From positions 1-32,278 of the forward strand of contig JAGOPB010000005.1 in the NCBI GenBank assembly GCA_017992255.1: 32,278 bases of DNA, given 5' to 3'. The DNA comes from Minisyncoccota bacterium (GTDB lineage Bacteria > Patescibacteriota > Minisyncoccia > Phycocordibacterales > UBA9973). The notes beneath the pieces are model-generated. The model did not search any database and was not told where the DNA came from. It was given only the letters and a program-made list of their open reading frames with translations. This document shows positions 1 through 7,246 of the stretch, one piece after another. The translations under genes were made by a program, and so were the position numbers. How positions within the stretch are numbered: the stretch's first letter is position 1; the number at the start of each line of letters is the position of its first letter.

Positions 1-31
1 CCTATTGATAGTGACATCCCTAAAATATAGC

Positions 32-64
32 AAAAAAATCATCCTTTTCAAAGGATGATTTTTT
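32..64. terminator. Bidirectional intrinsic terminator
   Basis: The 11-bp stem AATCATCCTTT / AAAGGATGATT has a 2-nt loop, with an A-run on the left and a T-run on the right, so it can terminate transcription from either side. It probably ends a gene lying left of the window and limits transcripts coming leftward from the 395-6172 cluster. Confidence 0.8.
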
Positions 65-328
65 GTAATTATAATGGAAATTTAACATTTCATTTTTATA
101 TATTCATATATATTTATAGATAATTTGCTCTTTATCTTGTTCGTAAGAATGTAGTAGTTCGAATCCACAAACAAGTTCAACTTAATAGATAATTATGTCA
201 TAGAATAATTAGGAGACTGAGAAACAACATTCCAGTGTTTGTGAGTCGTTAGTGCAATGCCAATACATAGCTATCGAAAACCACTGTGTCAATCCGAGAA
301 AACATATGTTTTAAGGAGAAGAAAGAGT

Positions 329-357
329 AGAGGAATTATCTAGGCAATTCCTCTTTT
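329..357. terminator. Hairpin downstream of the surface-protein cluster
   Basis: The 9-bp stem AGAGGAATT / AATTCCTCT has an 8-nt loop and is followed by TTTT on the + strand. It lies about 40 nt beyond the stop codon of the leftward gene ending at 395, so it may end that transcript although the T-run faces the other way. Direction is uncertain. Confidence 0.5.
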
Positions 358-394
358 GGTATACAAGGTTAAACCAATAATTTCTTCTATGAAC

Positions 395-1009
395 CTATTC
401 CAATCTACCTCCAGAACTTTCGCACAAACTTTGTTTTTCTGATTTTCCTATGCCAGAGGGCATGCTGTGTATCTGAAAAGAATTACTTTTTATCTGAGTA
501 TCCACATTGTCTACTTTTAAGGTATAGAGATAATATTTTCCTGGCCACACGGTACCTATCTTCCAAAAATAGTGTGAATTTTCTATTATCTGTATTGTCG
601 AACCCAATCCACTAGCCACCGGACCAGACTCTTTGAAAGTACCCGAGTCGACCAAAGATACCTGTGCTGTGTTTGCATTGGTATCCGATTCGTATGATAC
701 AGTATACGTGCAACCTTGATACAGATCACTGTTTTTTATAGGAAACAAAAAGTGCATGTCCATATCCGATGATACAGTATTTGATTCCTCTGTGGGAATT
801 TCTTGCACACTAGTATTCTCATCTATTTTTTCTATAGTATATGAAATAGGTGCAGTCGTGGTAATACTTCTTGCCACCTGAGCAACGCTGTATGAAACCA
901 GCAGTTCATCTAGGGTTGAATTGAAAGATTGATATGCATGGTATCCAAAAGCTCCAGTAGCTCCGATAAGTAGTGTTGCTATAAAAAATATTCTAGTGTT
1001 ATTTGTCAT
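395..1009 (-). CDS. Membrane-anchored extracytoplasmic protein of unknown function
   Basis: This 204-aa protein has an N-terminal hydrophobic segment (about residues 8-24) that fits a signal anchor or uncleaved signal peptide, followed by about 175 residues rich in Ser, Thr and beta-prone stretches. A single Cys lies in the middle (TYTV context) and another near the C-terminus (SLCESSGG). No family was recognised. The gene is the last of a leftward series with the two cohesin-like genes and the dockerin gene, 11 bp after the stop of the 569-aa cohesin-like gene, so it is probably co-transcribed. Its size and topology would fit an accessory or assembly factor of the same surface apparatus, but that is inferred only from position. 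Confidence 0.7.
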   Translation of the reverse strand: MTNNTRIFFIATLLIGATGAFGYHAYQSFNSTLDELLVSYSVAQVARSITTTAPISYTIEKIDENTSVQEIPTEESNTVSSDMDMHFLFPIKNSDLYQGCTYTVSYESDTNANTAQVSLVDSGTFKESGPVASGLGSTIQIIENSHYFWKIGTVWPGKYYLYTLKVDNVDTQIKSNSFQIHSMPSGIGKSEKQSLCESSGGRLE

Positions 1010-1020
1010 ATACCGTTGTG

Positions 1021-2730
1021 TTATAAATCTTCTTTTTCAATACTTTTAAGTCGTGCTAAGAAATATTTTTCTGCTTCTTCTATATCTTTTGTGAGCAATT
1101 CTATCGTCTCAGTATCTTCCTTTTGTAGCTTACTTTTGATTTCTTGTCTATCAAAAATGCGAGTTATGTTTTTTGCATCTTCTGCAAGTATTCTAAATCC
1201 TTTGTGCGTGCCAGCGTTGGTATCTGCGAGATCGAGTTTGAGTCTCTTCCTCAACCGATGGATTCTATAATATCCATGCAAAGCAAGATAGATAAGTACA
1301 AGCAACAAGATGAGTACAGGTATTGCTAAAGACAATACTTGGGTAGCCCACATACTCGCTTTTGCAACAGCTGTTTTTTCCACAATAACAAAATATTTCT
1401 GAGATGATTCTCCTGCTATCTGTCCACCAATAATATTCTCTACCCACAAAGAGACAAGACCGTCTTTGCCTATCGGTTCACTGGTAAAAGAGAATGTTGC
1501 ATCATGCAAAGCTCTCACACTATAACTCTTTGCTTCTTCATTTTCGTATTGAATCCATATTCTCACATCAGTATCTGGGTATGACGTTCCTTCGATGGCA
1601 ATCGACTCGCCTTTGGTGATGGATTCTGGATACGCGAGAATAGTGGGCGTTTTAATTTTTGGAAATGAAAGAGTGTCAGCATACTCGGTGTGATTGCCAG
1701 CTCGGTCGTATGCAGTGACACTCACAGTGTGCTCGCCTTGTGGTAGTGGTGGCAATACAATAGTAGTTGAACCATTTTCTGCTGGTATTTCTACTGCCAA
1801 CACTCCATCTACTGAAATCGTATAGGTGCTGACACCAGATGTTTTGTCTTCACTTAAAATATTCAACGACATCAGACTGTTCGGTGTAATAGAACTTTCA
1901 AAATGTACACGCGACGGCGCTGTTTTGTCCACCATTATTTTTCGGTGGGCAATTTTTCCCCAACCAAAAGCATTTTGGTATCGAACATGAAAATAGTGTA
2001 CTCCATCCTGTATATCAGTAATCTCTTTTTGGTTTATCGGTGGCGTATAGGTGACGGTGGGTGTCGATTCGGATGAAGTGTTGAACGATAATTGCACAGA
2101 GGTCACTTGCGTTGGTACGTTCCAAGAAAAAAGAGCGCTGTGGAGTGTGTACCACCGTTCGAGATCCTGGCTATCGATTGATGATACGATCGGTAATGGA
2201 GGGAGATCACCAGAGACCACAGTCTCTGTCTCTGGTATCTGATGCGCCGTAATAGTAATACTATTACCGCTACTGAGTGAGGTCACATTGGTACCAAGTC
2301 CATCATTGGCATAAATGTTCAAAGAATAAAAAGCGAGTTGTGCAACTCCAGCTTTTTTTGCTTTAAAAACGATACTGATCACTTTTCCATTACTTCCATT
2401 GTATCCCGGGGTAGGAATTCCACCGTTGAAAGAAATAGTACCGTTTGCATTTGAAAAAGTTGGCTGTTCCACCCACAAAGAAAATATTGACGAGCTCGTA
2501 CTGACAGACTCTACGCTTACCAAATGGTTTGGAAAAGAAAGATTTCCTTCAATATTGTTTATAGAGACTCCTTTCGTGTCAGTAAAAATGGTTACAGTAA
2601 AAGTCTGATTTTCTTCTACCGTGCTCTTGTCGAGCGTAACACGAGCGTCAGCTGCAAACACCATACTCGCAGATAGAGCGCAAGAAATAAATACTATTAC
2701 TATAATAATGAGAGGTGCTATTCTTTTCAT
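1021..2730 (-). CDS. Cohesin-like domain membrane protein with cytoplasmic tail
   Basis: This 569-aa protein begins with a signal peptide (about residues 1-27, ending VFA-AD). Residues 28-160 resemble a cohesin-type beta-sandwich: a VTLDKSTVEENQTFTV start, the GYNGSNGKVISIVFKAK strand and a YANDGLGTNV end. Ig-like or fibronectin-like beta regions follow (about 175-450). A hydrophobic helix (about 460-483) precedes a highly charged cytoplasmic tail of about 85 residues with coiled-coil character. In cellulosome systems cohesins bind dockerins, and a dockerin protein is encoded two genes upstream in the same direction. The ATG overlaps the stop of the previous gene by 4 bp, which indicates translational coupling. 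The cohesin-fold assignment is by pattern. Whether it binds the neighbouring dockerin is inference. Generic domain names such as cohesin-containing are common for such CPR proteins. Confidence 0.75.
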   Translation of the reverse strand: MKRIAPLIIIVIVFISCALSASMVFAADARVTLDKSTVEENQTFTVTIFTDTKGVSINNIEGNLSFPNHLVSVESVSTSSSIFSLWVEQPTFSNANGTISFNGGIPTPGYNGSNGKVISIVFKAKKAGVAQLAFYSLNIYANDGLGTNVTSLSSGNSITITAHQIPETETVVSGDLPPLPIVSSIDSQDLERWYTLHSALFSWNVPTQVTSVQLSFNTSSESTPTVTYTPPINQKEITDIQDGVHYFHVRYQNAFGWGKIAHRKIMVDKTAPSRVHFESSITPNSLMSLNILSEDKTSGVSTYTISVDGVLAVEIPAENGSTTIVLPPLPQGEHTVSVTAYDRAGNHTEYADTLSFPKIKTPTILAYPESITKGESIAIEGTSYPDTDVRIWIQYENEEAKSYSVRALHDATFSFTSEPIGKDGLVSLWVENIIGGQIAGESSQKYFVIVEKTAVAKASMWATQVLSLAIPVLILLLVLIYLALHGYYRIHRLRKRLKLDLADTNAGTHKGFRILAEDAKNITRIFDRQEIKSKLQKEDTETIELLTKDIEEAEKYFLARLKSIEKEDL

Positions 2731-3362
2731 TTTTTTTTCTTTCTATACCATCTCGAAATAATTTTGGAAATGAAAAACAGTATAATGTACATAAGTACAA
2801 ACACTCCACTGTACATGACTATCTTGCCAAAAATATTATAGCGCTCCATACCGACTGGTGACGACATCTCAGCATTTTCTTTTTTACTAATAGCTTGTAT
2901 TTCAAAAACGTTACTACTCTGACTTTCCACTTTTGTACCTACACCATCGTTCAAATATCCTACAATATCTCTATATTCTATTTGTATGGTTTCTGTATTC
3001 TGAGGAACAATATCCATATTGAAAACGTGCAAATGCTTTCCAAAAACACCCCCTGGCGTTCCAGCAACAAAATAAATTTCATTTCCTTCTTTCAAATCCA
3101 GCTCTTCTGGCCACAAGTCAAATATAGAGCCACTCTTGTTTATAGATTTTATATCGACATCGTCTGAAACTTTAACCACACCCTCTAGCACGTTTATTTC
3201 CACGCCTTCAGTATCTACATATACTTTGAATTGTGATGTATCGCCAACAACGAGATTTGTATCTGGACGTTCTACATACATCACGAGAGCATCTGCAAGG
3301 TGAGCTTGTAAAAAAAAGAAGAGAAACACGAATGGAATAAGTTTTAGTATGTTTGTTTTCAT
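2727..3362 (-). CDS. Short cohesin-like domain membrane protein
   Basis: This protein has 211 residues from the chosen ATG. An alternative ATG 24 nt upstream, at 3386, would overlap the dockerin gene's end; the chosen one leaves 11 bp and places the signal peptide at the N-terminus. A signal peptide (1-26) is followed by one cohesin-like beta domain (about 27-160). This shares the layout of its longer neighbour: GDTSQFKVYVDTEGVEINVLEG, a GSIFDLWPEE segment, FVAGTPGGVFGK and YLNDGVGTKVES. A single transmembrane helix follows (about 172-195) with a short basic tail (RWYRKKKK). It appears to be a minimal paralogue of the 569-aa protein, presenting one cohesin-like domain outside the membrane. 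It sits between the dockerin gene and the larger cohesin-like gene, in an operon-like arrangement. Confidence 0.7.
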   Translation of the reverse strand: MKTNILKLIPFVFLFFFLQAHLADALVMYVERPDTNLVVGDTSQFKVYVDTEGVEINVLEGVVKVSDDVDIKSINKSGSIFDLWPEELDLKEGNEIYFVAGTPGGVFGKHLHVFNMDIVPQNTETIQIEYRDIVGYLNDGVGTKVESQSSNVFEIQAISKKENAEMSSPVGMERYNIFGKIVMYSGVFVLMYIILFFISKIISRWYRKKKK

Positions 3363-3373
3363 AATAAATATGT

Positions 3374-6172
3374 TTATCTTCCCCATTGTGAAAGTAAAAT
3401 AGAGAAATCGACGGAATTAACTTTTGCATCATTGTTGATATCGACACATGGATTGGTAAAAGGTGGATTAGTTTTCCAGAAAGAAAGCAAGATCGAGAAA
3501 TCAATAGAACTAACTTTGGTATCGAGGTTGAAATCAGCTCCACTACAACTTCCTCCAGTGTTCCCTGGATTTGTAGGAGGAGTAGAAACTGTTCCCCCAC
3601 CACCTCCACCACCGCCGCCAGTTGATGCGGTCGTTGCTGTAAAGGATCGACTTGCTCCAGAAGATTCGGTATCAAAATATGCTACAACTTTGAAATAGTA
3701 GCTTCCCGCTGTCGAAACGGTTGCAGAAAGTACTGTGTCAAAGTCAGCACCTGGCTGTATCAATTTAGCTGCTGATGCATAATACACATCATCTCCGCCT
3801 CCACAAGGATTACCCAGAGAAGAAACAACACACCATTCATATTGGTATTCATATGCTACAGAACCTTCGTTGGTGATTCGTGCATTCGCCGTAATGTTTG
3901 GCACAATCAGTGTACCCATGCTCGATATCAACACCTGAGCTGGTGCAGAAGTTATGTTCCAATAATCAGTTGCAAACAAATCTTTACCTGTATCTACATT
4001 TGCAGAAACTGCACTTTCCCATACTCCTCCGGTTGCTCCAGAAGAAGTCACATAACTATAGGTATATGTTCCAGTACTCGCGTGCGTCATACTAACTCCA
4101 GAGACTACTACATTTCTATTTGAATCATAGAGCGTTATTGTAGGGGTTGTTAAAGAATCAGTAAGTGTCCCATCGAATACAGTGGTGACTGTAGCTCGAT
4201 AAGTATCGCCAGCATTGATAGAACTAAAATCAGACATTCTCAAACTCCAATAAGTAGAAGAGGAAGTTGAAGTGAGAGTTCTCGTCACGACGGTCCACAC
4301 GTTTGATGGCAATGCTGTTATGTCCGACCAATCGATAGTATCTGTTTTTGTTTTTATTGCTACAGCTGTCGACACCAGTCCAGTCACATCGCTCCACACT
4401 ATGGTATTTGTTTTTGTTTCAATTCCTGTCACATCAGACCAATCGATAGTATCAGTCTTGGTTTTTATTGCAGATACATCACCCCATGCGATAGTATCGG
4501 TTTTTGCTTGTATATCTCCAATCGAAGTGACGATTCCTGTGACATCGGACCAATCGATTGTATCAGTTTTTGTTTTTATACCTGATATGTTTCCTGTTCC
4601 GACTTCTGTGATTAGCGTTGCTATGTTTGTTTTTACTGTTGTAATATCTCCCCATACAATTGTGTCAGTTTTTGTTTTTATTCCTGTCACATCATTCCAA
4701 TCAATTGTATCAGTTTTTGTTTTGATATCAGTCACATCACCCCATGCGATAGTATCGGTTTTTGCTTGTATATCTCCAGTCGAAGTGACAATTCCTGTGA
4801 CATCGGACCAATCGATTGTATCAGTCTTGGTTTTTATACCTGAGATATTTCCTGTACCGATTTCGGATACCAGACTCGCAACATTTGTTTTAATGTTTGA
4901 AACATCTCCCCATACAATAGTATCTGTTTTTGTTTTTATATCTGCGAGGTCAGTACCGACACTTCCAAACGATGAAAGAGTTCTCGTCGCATTACTCCAC
5001 ACATCTGCCACGAGCGTTCCAAAAGAGGTTAGTGTTCTACCAGAATAAGCCCAGATATTTGCAGGTAAAGACGATATGTCCGCCCAGACGATAGTGTCAG
5101 TTTTTGTTTTGATATCACTTGCTGTCGAAATAAGTCCGGTGATATCTCCCCATACTATAGTATCAGTTTTTGTTTTTATTCCTGTTACATCATTCCAATC
5201 AATTGTATCAGTCTTGGTTTTTATTGCAGATACATCACCCCATGCGATAGTATCGGTTTTTGCTTGTATATCTCCAGTCGAAGTGACGATTCCTGTGACA
5301 TCGGACCAATCGATTGTATCAGTTTTTGTTTTTATACCTGATATGTTTCCTGTTCCGACTTCTGTGATTAGCGTTGCTACATTAGTTTTTATTGTCGATA
5401 CATCTCCCCAGACAATAGTATCTGTTTTGACTTTTATCGCTGTGACATCGGACCAGTCGATTGTATCTGTAGCAGTTTTTATTCCACTCACATCGCTCCA
5501 GGCGATAGTGTCTGTTTTTGTTTTTATGTCTCCTGTACTTGTGACCAATCCTGTTATATCTCCCCATGTGATACTGTCAGTCTTGGTTTTGATACCGGTG
5601 ATATTTCCGGTGCCAACTTCTGTTATCAATGTAGCGACATTTGATTTAATAGTGTCGATATCTGTCCAAAGTATTGTATCAGTTTTATTTTTGATAGCAG
5701 TCACGTCACTGCCCAGAGTTCCAAAGGAGGTTAGCGTTCTTGAACTCGCATTCCAAACAGAATTAGCAATGTCAGAATTTGTAGTTATACTTGTTGGAAT
5801 AACCGTAAATGTCTTATCAACTATAATCAAATCACCTCCCGCACTACTTCCACACGACATCGATGTAGGCCAGTTTCCCAGTGCTTCTCCACCTCCTACA
5901 GCATAGTCATAATAATGCCATCCATTTGCATCAGCTGTCATAGATCCTGAAGCTATTTTGGATGCTCCAGCAGAATCAAAAATCGTCACCGTACATGGAG
6001 TAGTCGATGCTGTATAGTCATCATTATAGACAAATTCTCCTAGTCGAATTGTCTCACCGAGAGAAATCTGTTGATAATTCTGTGCATGAACAAAAAAAGT
6101 GGGAGTGGAAAATATAAAAATAAAAAAAAATTGTAAAAAAATAGAAAGTGGAAGTTTATTTTTCATATTCAT
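3374..6172 (-). CDS. Secreted repeat protein with C-terminal type I dockerin
   Basis: This 932-aa protein starts with a signal peptide (about 1-30). An Ig-like region (32-130) is followed by a region (about 157-620) of twenty 15-residue units of the form IKTKTDTIxWxDVxx. Interspersed are VW/IW-x4-RTLTSFGTLG motifs typical of phage tail fibres. Two beta domains (about 650-740 and 742-850), a nine-glycine linker and a Pro/Gly stretch precede a type I dockerin (about 879-932). Both calcium loops are intact: DFNLDTKVSSID and DINNDAKVNSVD, matching DxNxDxxxxxxD. Dockerins bind cohesins, and two cohesin-like membrane proteins follow in the same operon, so it may be a stalk or adhesin anchored non-covalently at the cell surface. 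No catalytic domain was seen. A second in-frame ATG lies two codons downstream. The repeats could be assembly-sensitive. Confidence 0.8.
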   Translation of the reverse strand: MNMKNKLPLSIFLQFFFIFIFSTPTFFVHAQNYQQISLGETIRLGEFVYNDDYTASTTPCTVTIFDSAGASKIASGSMTADANGWHYYDYAVGGGEALGNWPTSMSCGSSAGGDLIIVDKTFTVIPTSITTNSDIANSVWNASSRTLTSFGTLGSDVTAIKNKTDTILWTDIDTIKSNVATLITEVGTGNITGIKTKTDSITWGDITGLVTSTGDIKTKTDTIAWSDVSGIKTATDTIDWSDVTAIKVKTDTIVWGDVSTIKTNVATLITEVGTGNISGIKTKTDTIDWSDVTGIVTSTGDIQAKTDTIAWGDVSAIKTKTDTIDWNDVTGIKTKTDTIVWGDITGLISTASDIKTKTDTIVWADISSLPANIWAYSGRTLTSFGTLVADVWSNATRTLSSFGSVGTDLADIKTKTDTIVWGDVSNIKTNVASLVSEIGTGNISGIKTKTDTIDWSDVTGIVTSTGDIQAKTDTIAWGDVTDIKTKTDTIDWNDVTGIKTKTDTIVWGDITTVKTNIATLITEVGTGNISGIKTKTDTIDWSDVTGIVTSIGDIQAKTDTIAWGDVSAIKTKTDTIDWSDVTGIETKTNTIVWSDVTGLVSTAVAIKTKTDTIDWSDITALPSNVWTVVTRTLTSTSSSTYWSLRMSDFSSINAGDTYRATVTTVFDGTLTDSLTTPTITLYDSNRNVVVSGVSMTHASTGTYTYSYVTSSGATGGVWESAVSANVDTGKDLFATDYWNITSAPAQVLISSMGTLIVPNITANARITNEGSVAYEYQYEWCVVSSLGNPCGGGDDVYYASAAKLIQPGADFDTVLSATVSTAGSYYFKVVAYFDTESSGASRSFTATTASTGGGGGGGGGTVSTPPTNPGNTGGSCSGADFNLDTKVSSIDFSILLSFWKTNPPFTNPCVDINNDAKVNSVDFSILLSQWGR
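4315..5704 (-). repeat. 15-residue tandem repeats with ~82-residue higher-order copies
   Basis: Within the dockerin gene, twenty copies of a 45-nt unit encode IKTKTDTI[DVA]W[SGN]D[VI]xx. A higher-order block of about 82 codons, starting with NVATLITEVGTGNISG (or the VASLVSEIGTGNISG variant), recurs three times, beginning near residues 264, 429 and 516. A shorter first copy lies near residue 178. The copies are close to identical, which suggests recent duplication or gene conversion. The periodicity resembles the 15-residue right-handed coiled-coil stalks of trimeric adhesins and fibres, but that structural reading is inference. Confidence 0.9.
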
Positions 6173-6277
6173 GTGCGTCTTTTAATTGTATAGTAAATAA
6201 TGAAAAATGTATAGGCTCAAACGTCAGAAATTGCTTTGAATGCAACATTTTCTGTGATAAAATTGAGTTATCTTTTA

Positions 6278-6994
6278 ATGAAACATTTACACCACAACAA
6301 ACATTCTTTCACTTTAGTTTCTACAAAGAAATTAACTGCGCATGAAGTAGTACATACCGCCGATGTGGAGGAGCTAATTTTAAACGTTCAAGACAATGAT
6401 AAACGTGCTTTTTTGAAAGTGTTGGGAGTAGCGGGTTTAGGTCTTGCAGCTACAACTTTGTTTTCAAAAAAAGCTGATGCTTATGTGGTCGGGAGTACGC
6501 CAACGTCGAGCGTGGTTGGGGTAAAAAATGATGCAAATACTCGCATCAATCCCGCAACAGAAGATACTTTATCCACATTGTTGAAACCAACTGATTTAGA
6601 CTTTGATGGATCGGGATATCTAAATGTAAATATCCAATCGTCTTCTGCTGGTGGATCTGATAGTTTCAGTGATTCTGGAGATGTTGCGCAAAGTGCTCTC
6701 GTAGATGGAGATAGACACGTACAAGTTGATGTCTTGAGTTCGACTTTGCCAACCTCAGCTTCTACAGAAACAACTTTGCAAACGATTGCTTTCGGTGGAA
6801 CGAAATATGCCCTACGTATGTCCACGGTTGGAAATTTTGATTATATCGGAGAAGCAACCATAGGATCTACAACTGCTTCTGCGGTGTGGCGCGTGAGAAG
6901 AATAGATACTACTTCTGGAATTGTGATAACATGGGCTGGAACTGGAACGTTTGATCAGGTGTGGGATAATTATCCTTCTTTAAGTTACTCATAA
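6278..6994 (+). CDS. Putative Tat-exported phage-tail-like protein
   Basis: This protein has 238 residues from the ATG at 6278. A TTG 42 nt upstream is open but less likely. Residues 41-47 read DKRAFLK, a KR variant of the twin-arginine S-R-R-x-F-L-K motif. A Gly/Ala/Leu-rich hydrophobic stretch (48-62) follows, then an A-D-A cleavage-like site (66-68). After the signal, NPATEDTLSTLLKP and the closing section (YIGEATIGSTTASAVWRVRR, then FDQVWDNYPSLSYS) resemble short structural or tail-associated proteins of tailed phages. The N-region before KR is unusually long (about 40 residues). The gene is divergent from the dockerin gene and begins the run leading to tatC and tatA, so it is a good candidate for a Tat substrate. 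The phage resemblance is by pattern recognition and the substrate role is inferred. Confidence 0.65.
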   Translation: MKHLHHNKHSFTLVSTKKLTAHEVVHTADVEELILNVQDNDKRAFLKVLGVAGLGLAATTLFSKKADAYVVGSTPTSSVVGVKNDANTRINPATEDTLSTLLKPTDLDFDGSGYLNVNIQSSSAGGSDSFSDSGDVAQSALVDGDRHVQVDVLSSTLPTSASTETTLQTIAFGGTKYALRMSTVGNFDYIGEATIGSTTASAVWRVRRIDTTSGIVITWAGTGTFDQVWDNYPSLSYS

Positions 6995-7029
6995 TAAATT
7001 TTAGAAACTATTCATAATACAATAACAAC

Positions 7030-7245
7030 ATGACAACAACTACAGGAAGAATAACAAACATATCATTGGACAAAGAACTCTTTAGAGTTTTTGTATCATA
7101 TAGTAACGAAGTAGAAGAATACTATACTTTCACTAGCGAAGTAACTGCACAAGAAATACGAGATAAAGTAACAGAAAGATGTACAGAGTTTGACGAACTA
7201 GAAGCAAAACGACTAGAATTAGTAGCAGAATTAATTATAGAATAG
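7030..7245 (+). CDS. Small acidic protein in phage-tail-like cluster
   Basis: This 71-aa protein has a beta-prone first half (GRITNISLDKELFRVFVSYSN) and an acidic helical second half (about 40-71, ending VAELIIE). It has no signal peptide. It lies 35 bp after the Tat-signal gene and ends 1 bp before the ATG of the 1085-aa protein, so coupling to that gene is very likely. Small proteins next to long fibre genes in phages are often chaperones or adaptor subunits, but no family could be assigned here. The tight spacing and good codon flow make it a real gene. Confidence 0.65.
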   Translation: MTTTTGRITNISLDKELFRVFVSYSNEVEEYYTFTSEVTAQEIRDKVTERCTEFDELEAKRLELVAELIIE

Positions 7246-7246
7246 T

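Larger units (their letters stand above)
1..394. other. Non-coding stretch at left edge
   Basis: No convincing gene is visible. The stretch holds one strong bidirectional terminator near its left end and a 9-bp hairpin near its right end, both listed separately. A T-loop-like string (GTTCGAATCC, about 158-167) occurs, but no cloverleaf can be built around it. The 66-328 part is AT-rich with no recognised RNA family. Confidence 0.5.

Noticed and set aside
150..175. GTTCGAATCC resembling a tRNA T-loop
   Set aside because: The flanking T-stem does not pair and no acceptor, D or anticodon arms can be drawn.
4272..5906. Two long open frames on the + strand (about 258 and 276 codons) opposite the dockerin gene
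   Set aside because: They are shadows of the repetitive 45-nt units on the minus strand. The repeats keep the opposite strand open. The minus-strand product has a signal peptide and dockerin.
6231..6263. TTGCTT with GATAAA as promoter for the Tat-signal gene
   Set aside because: The spacing of about 19 nt and weak boxes are not convincing enough to list.
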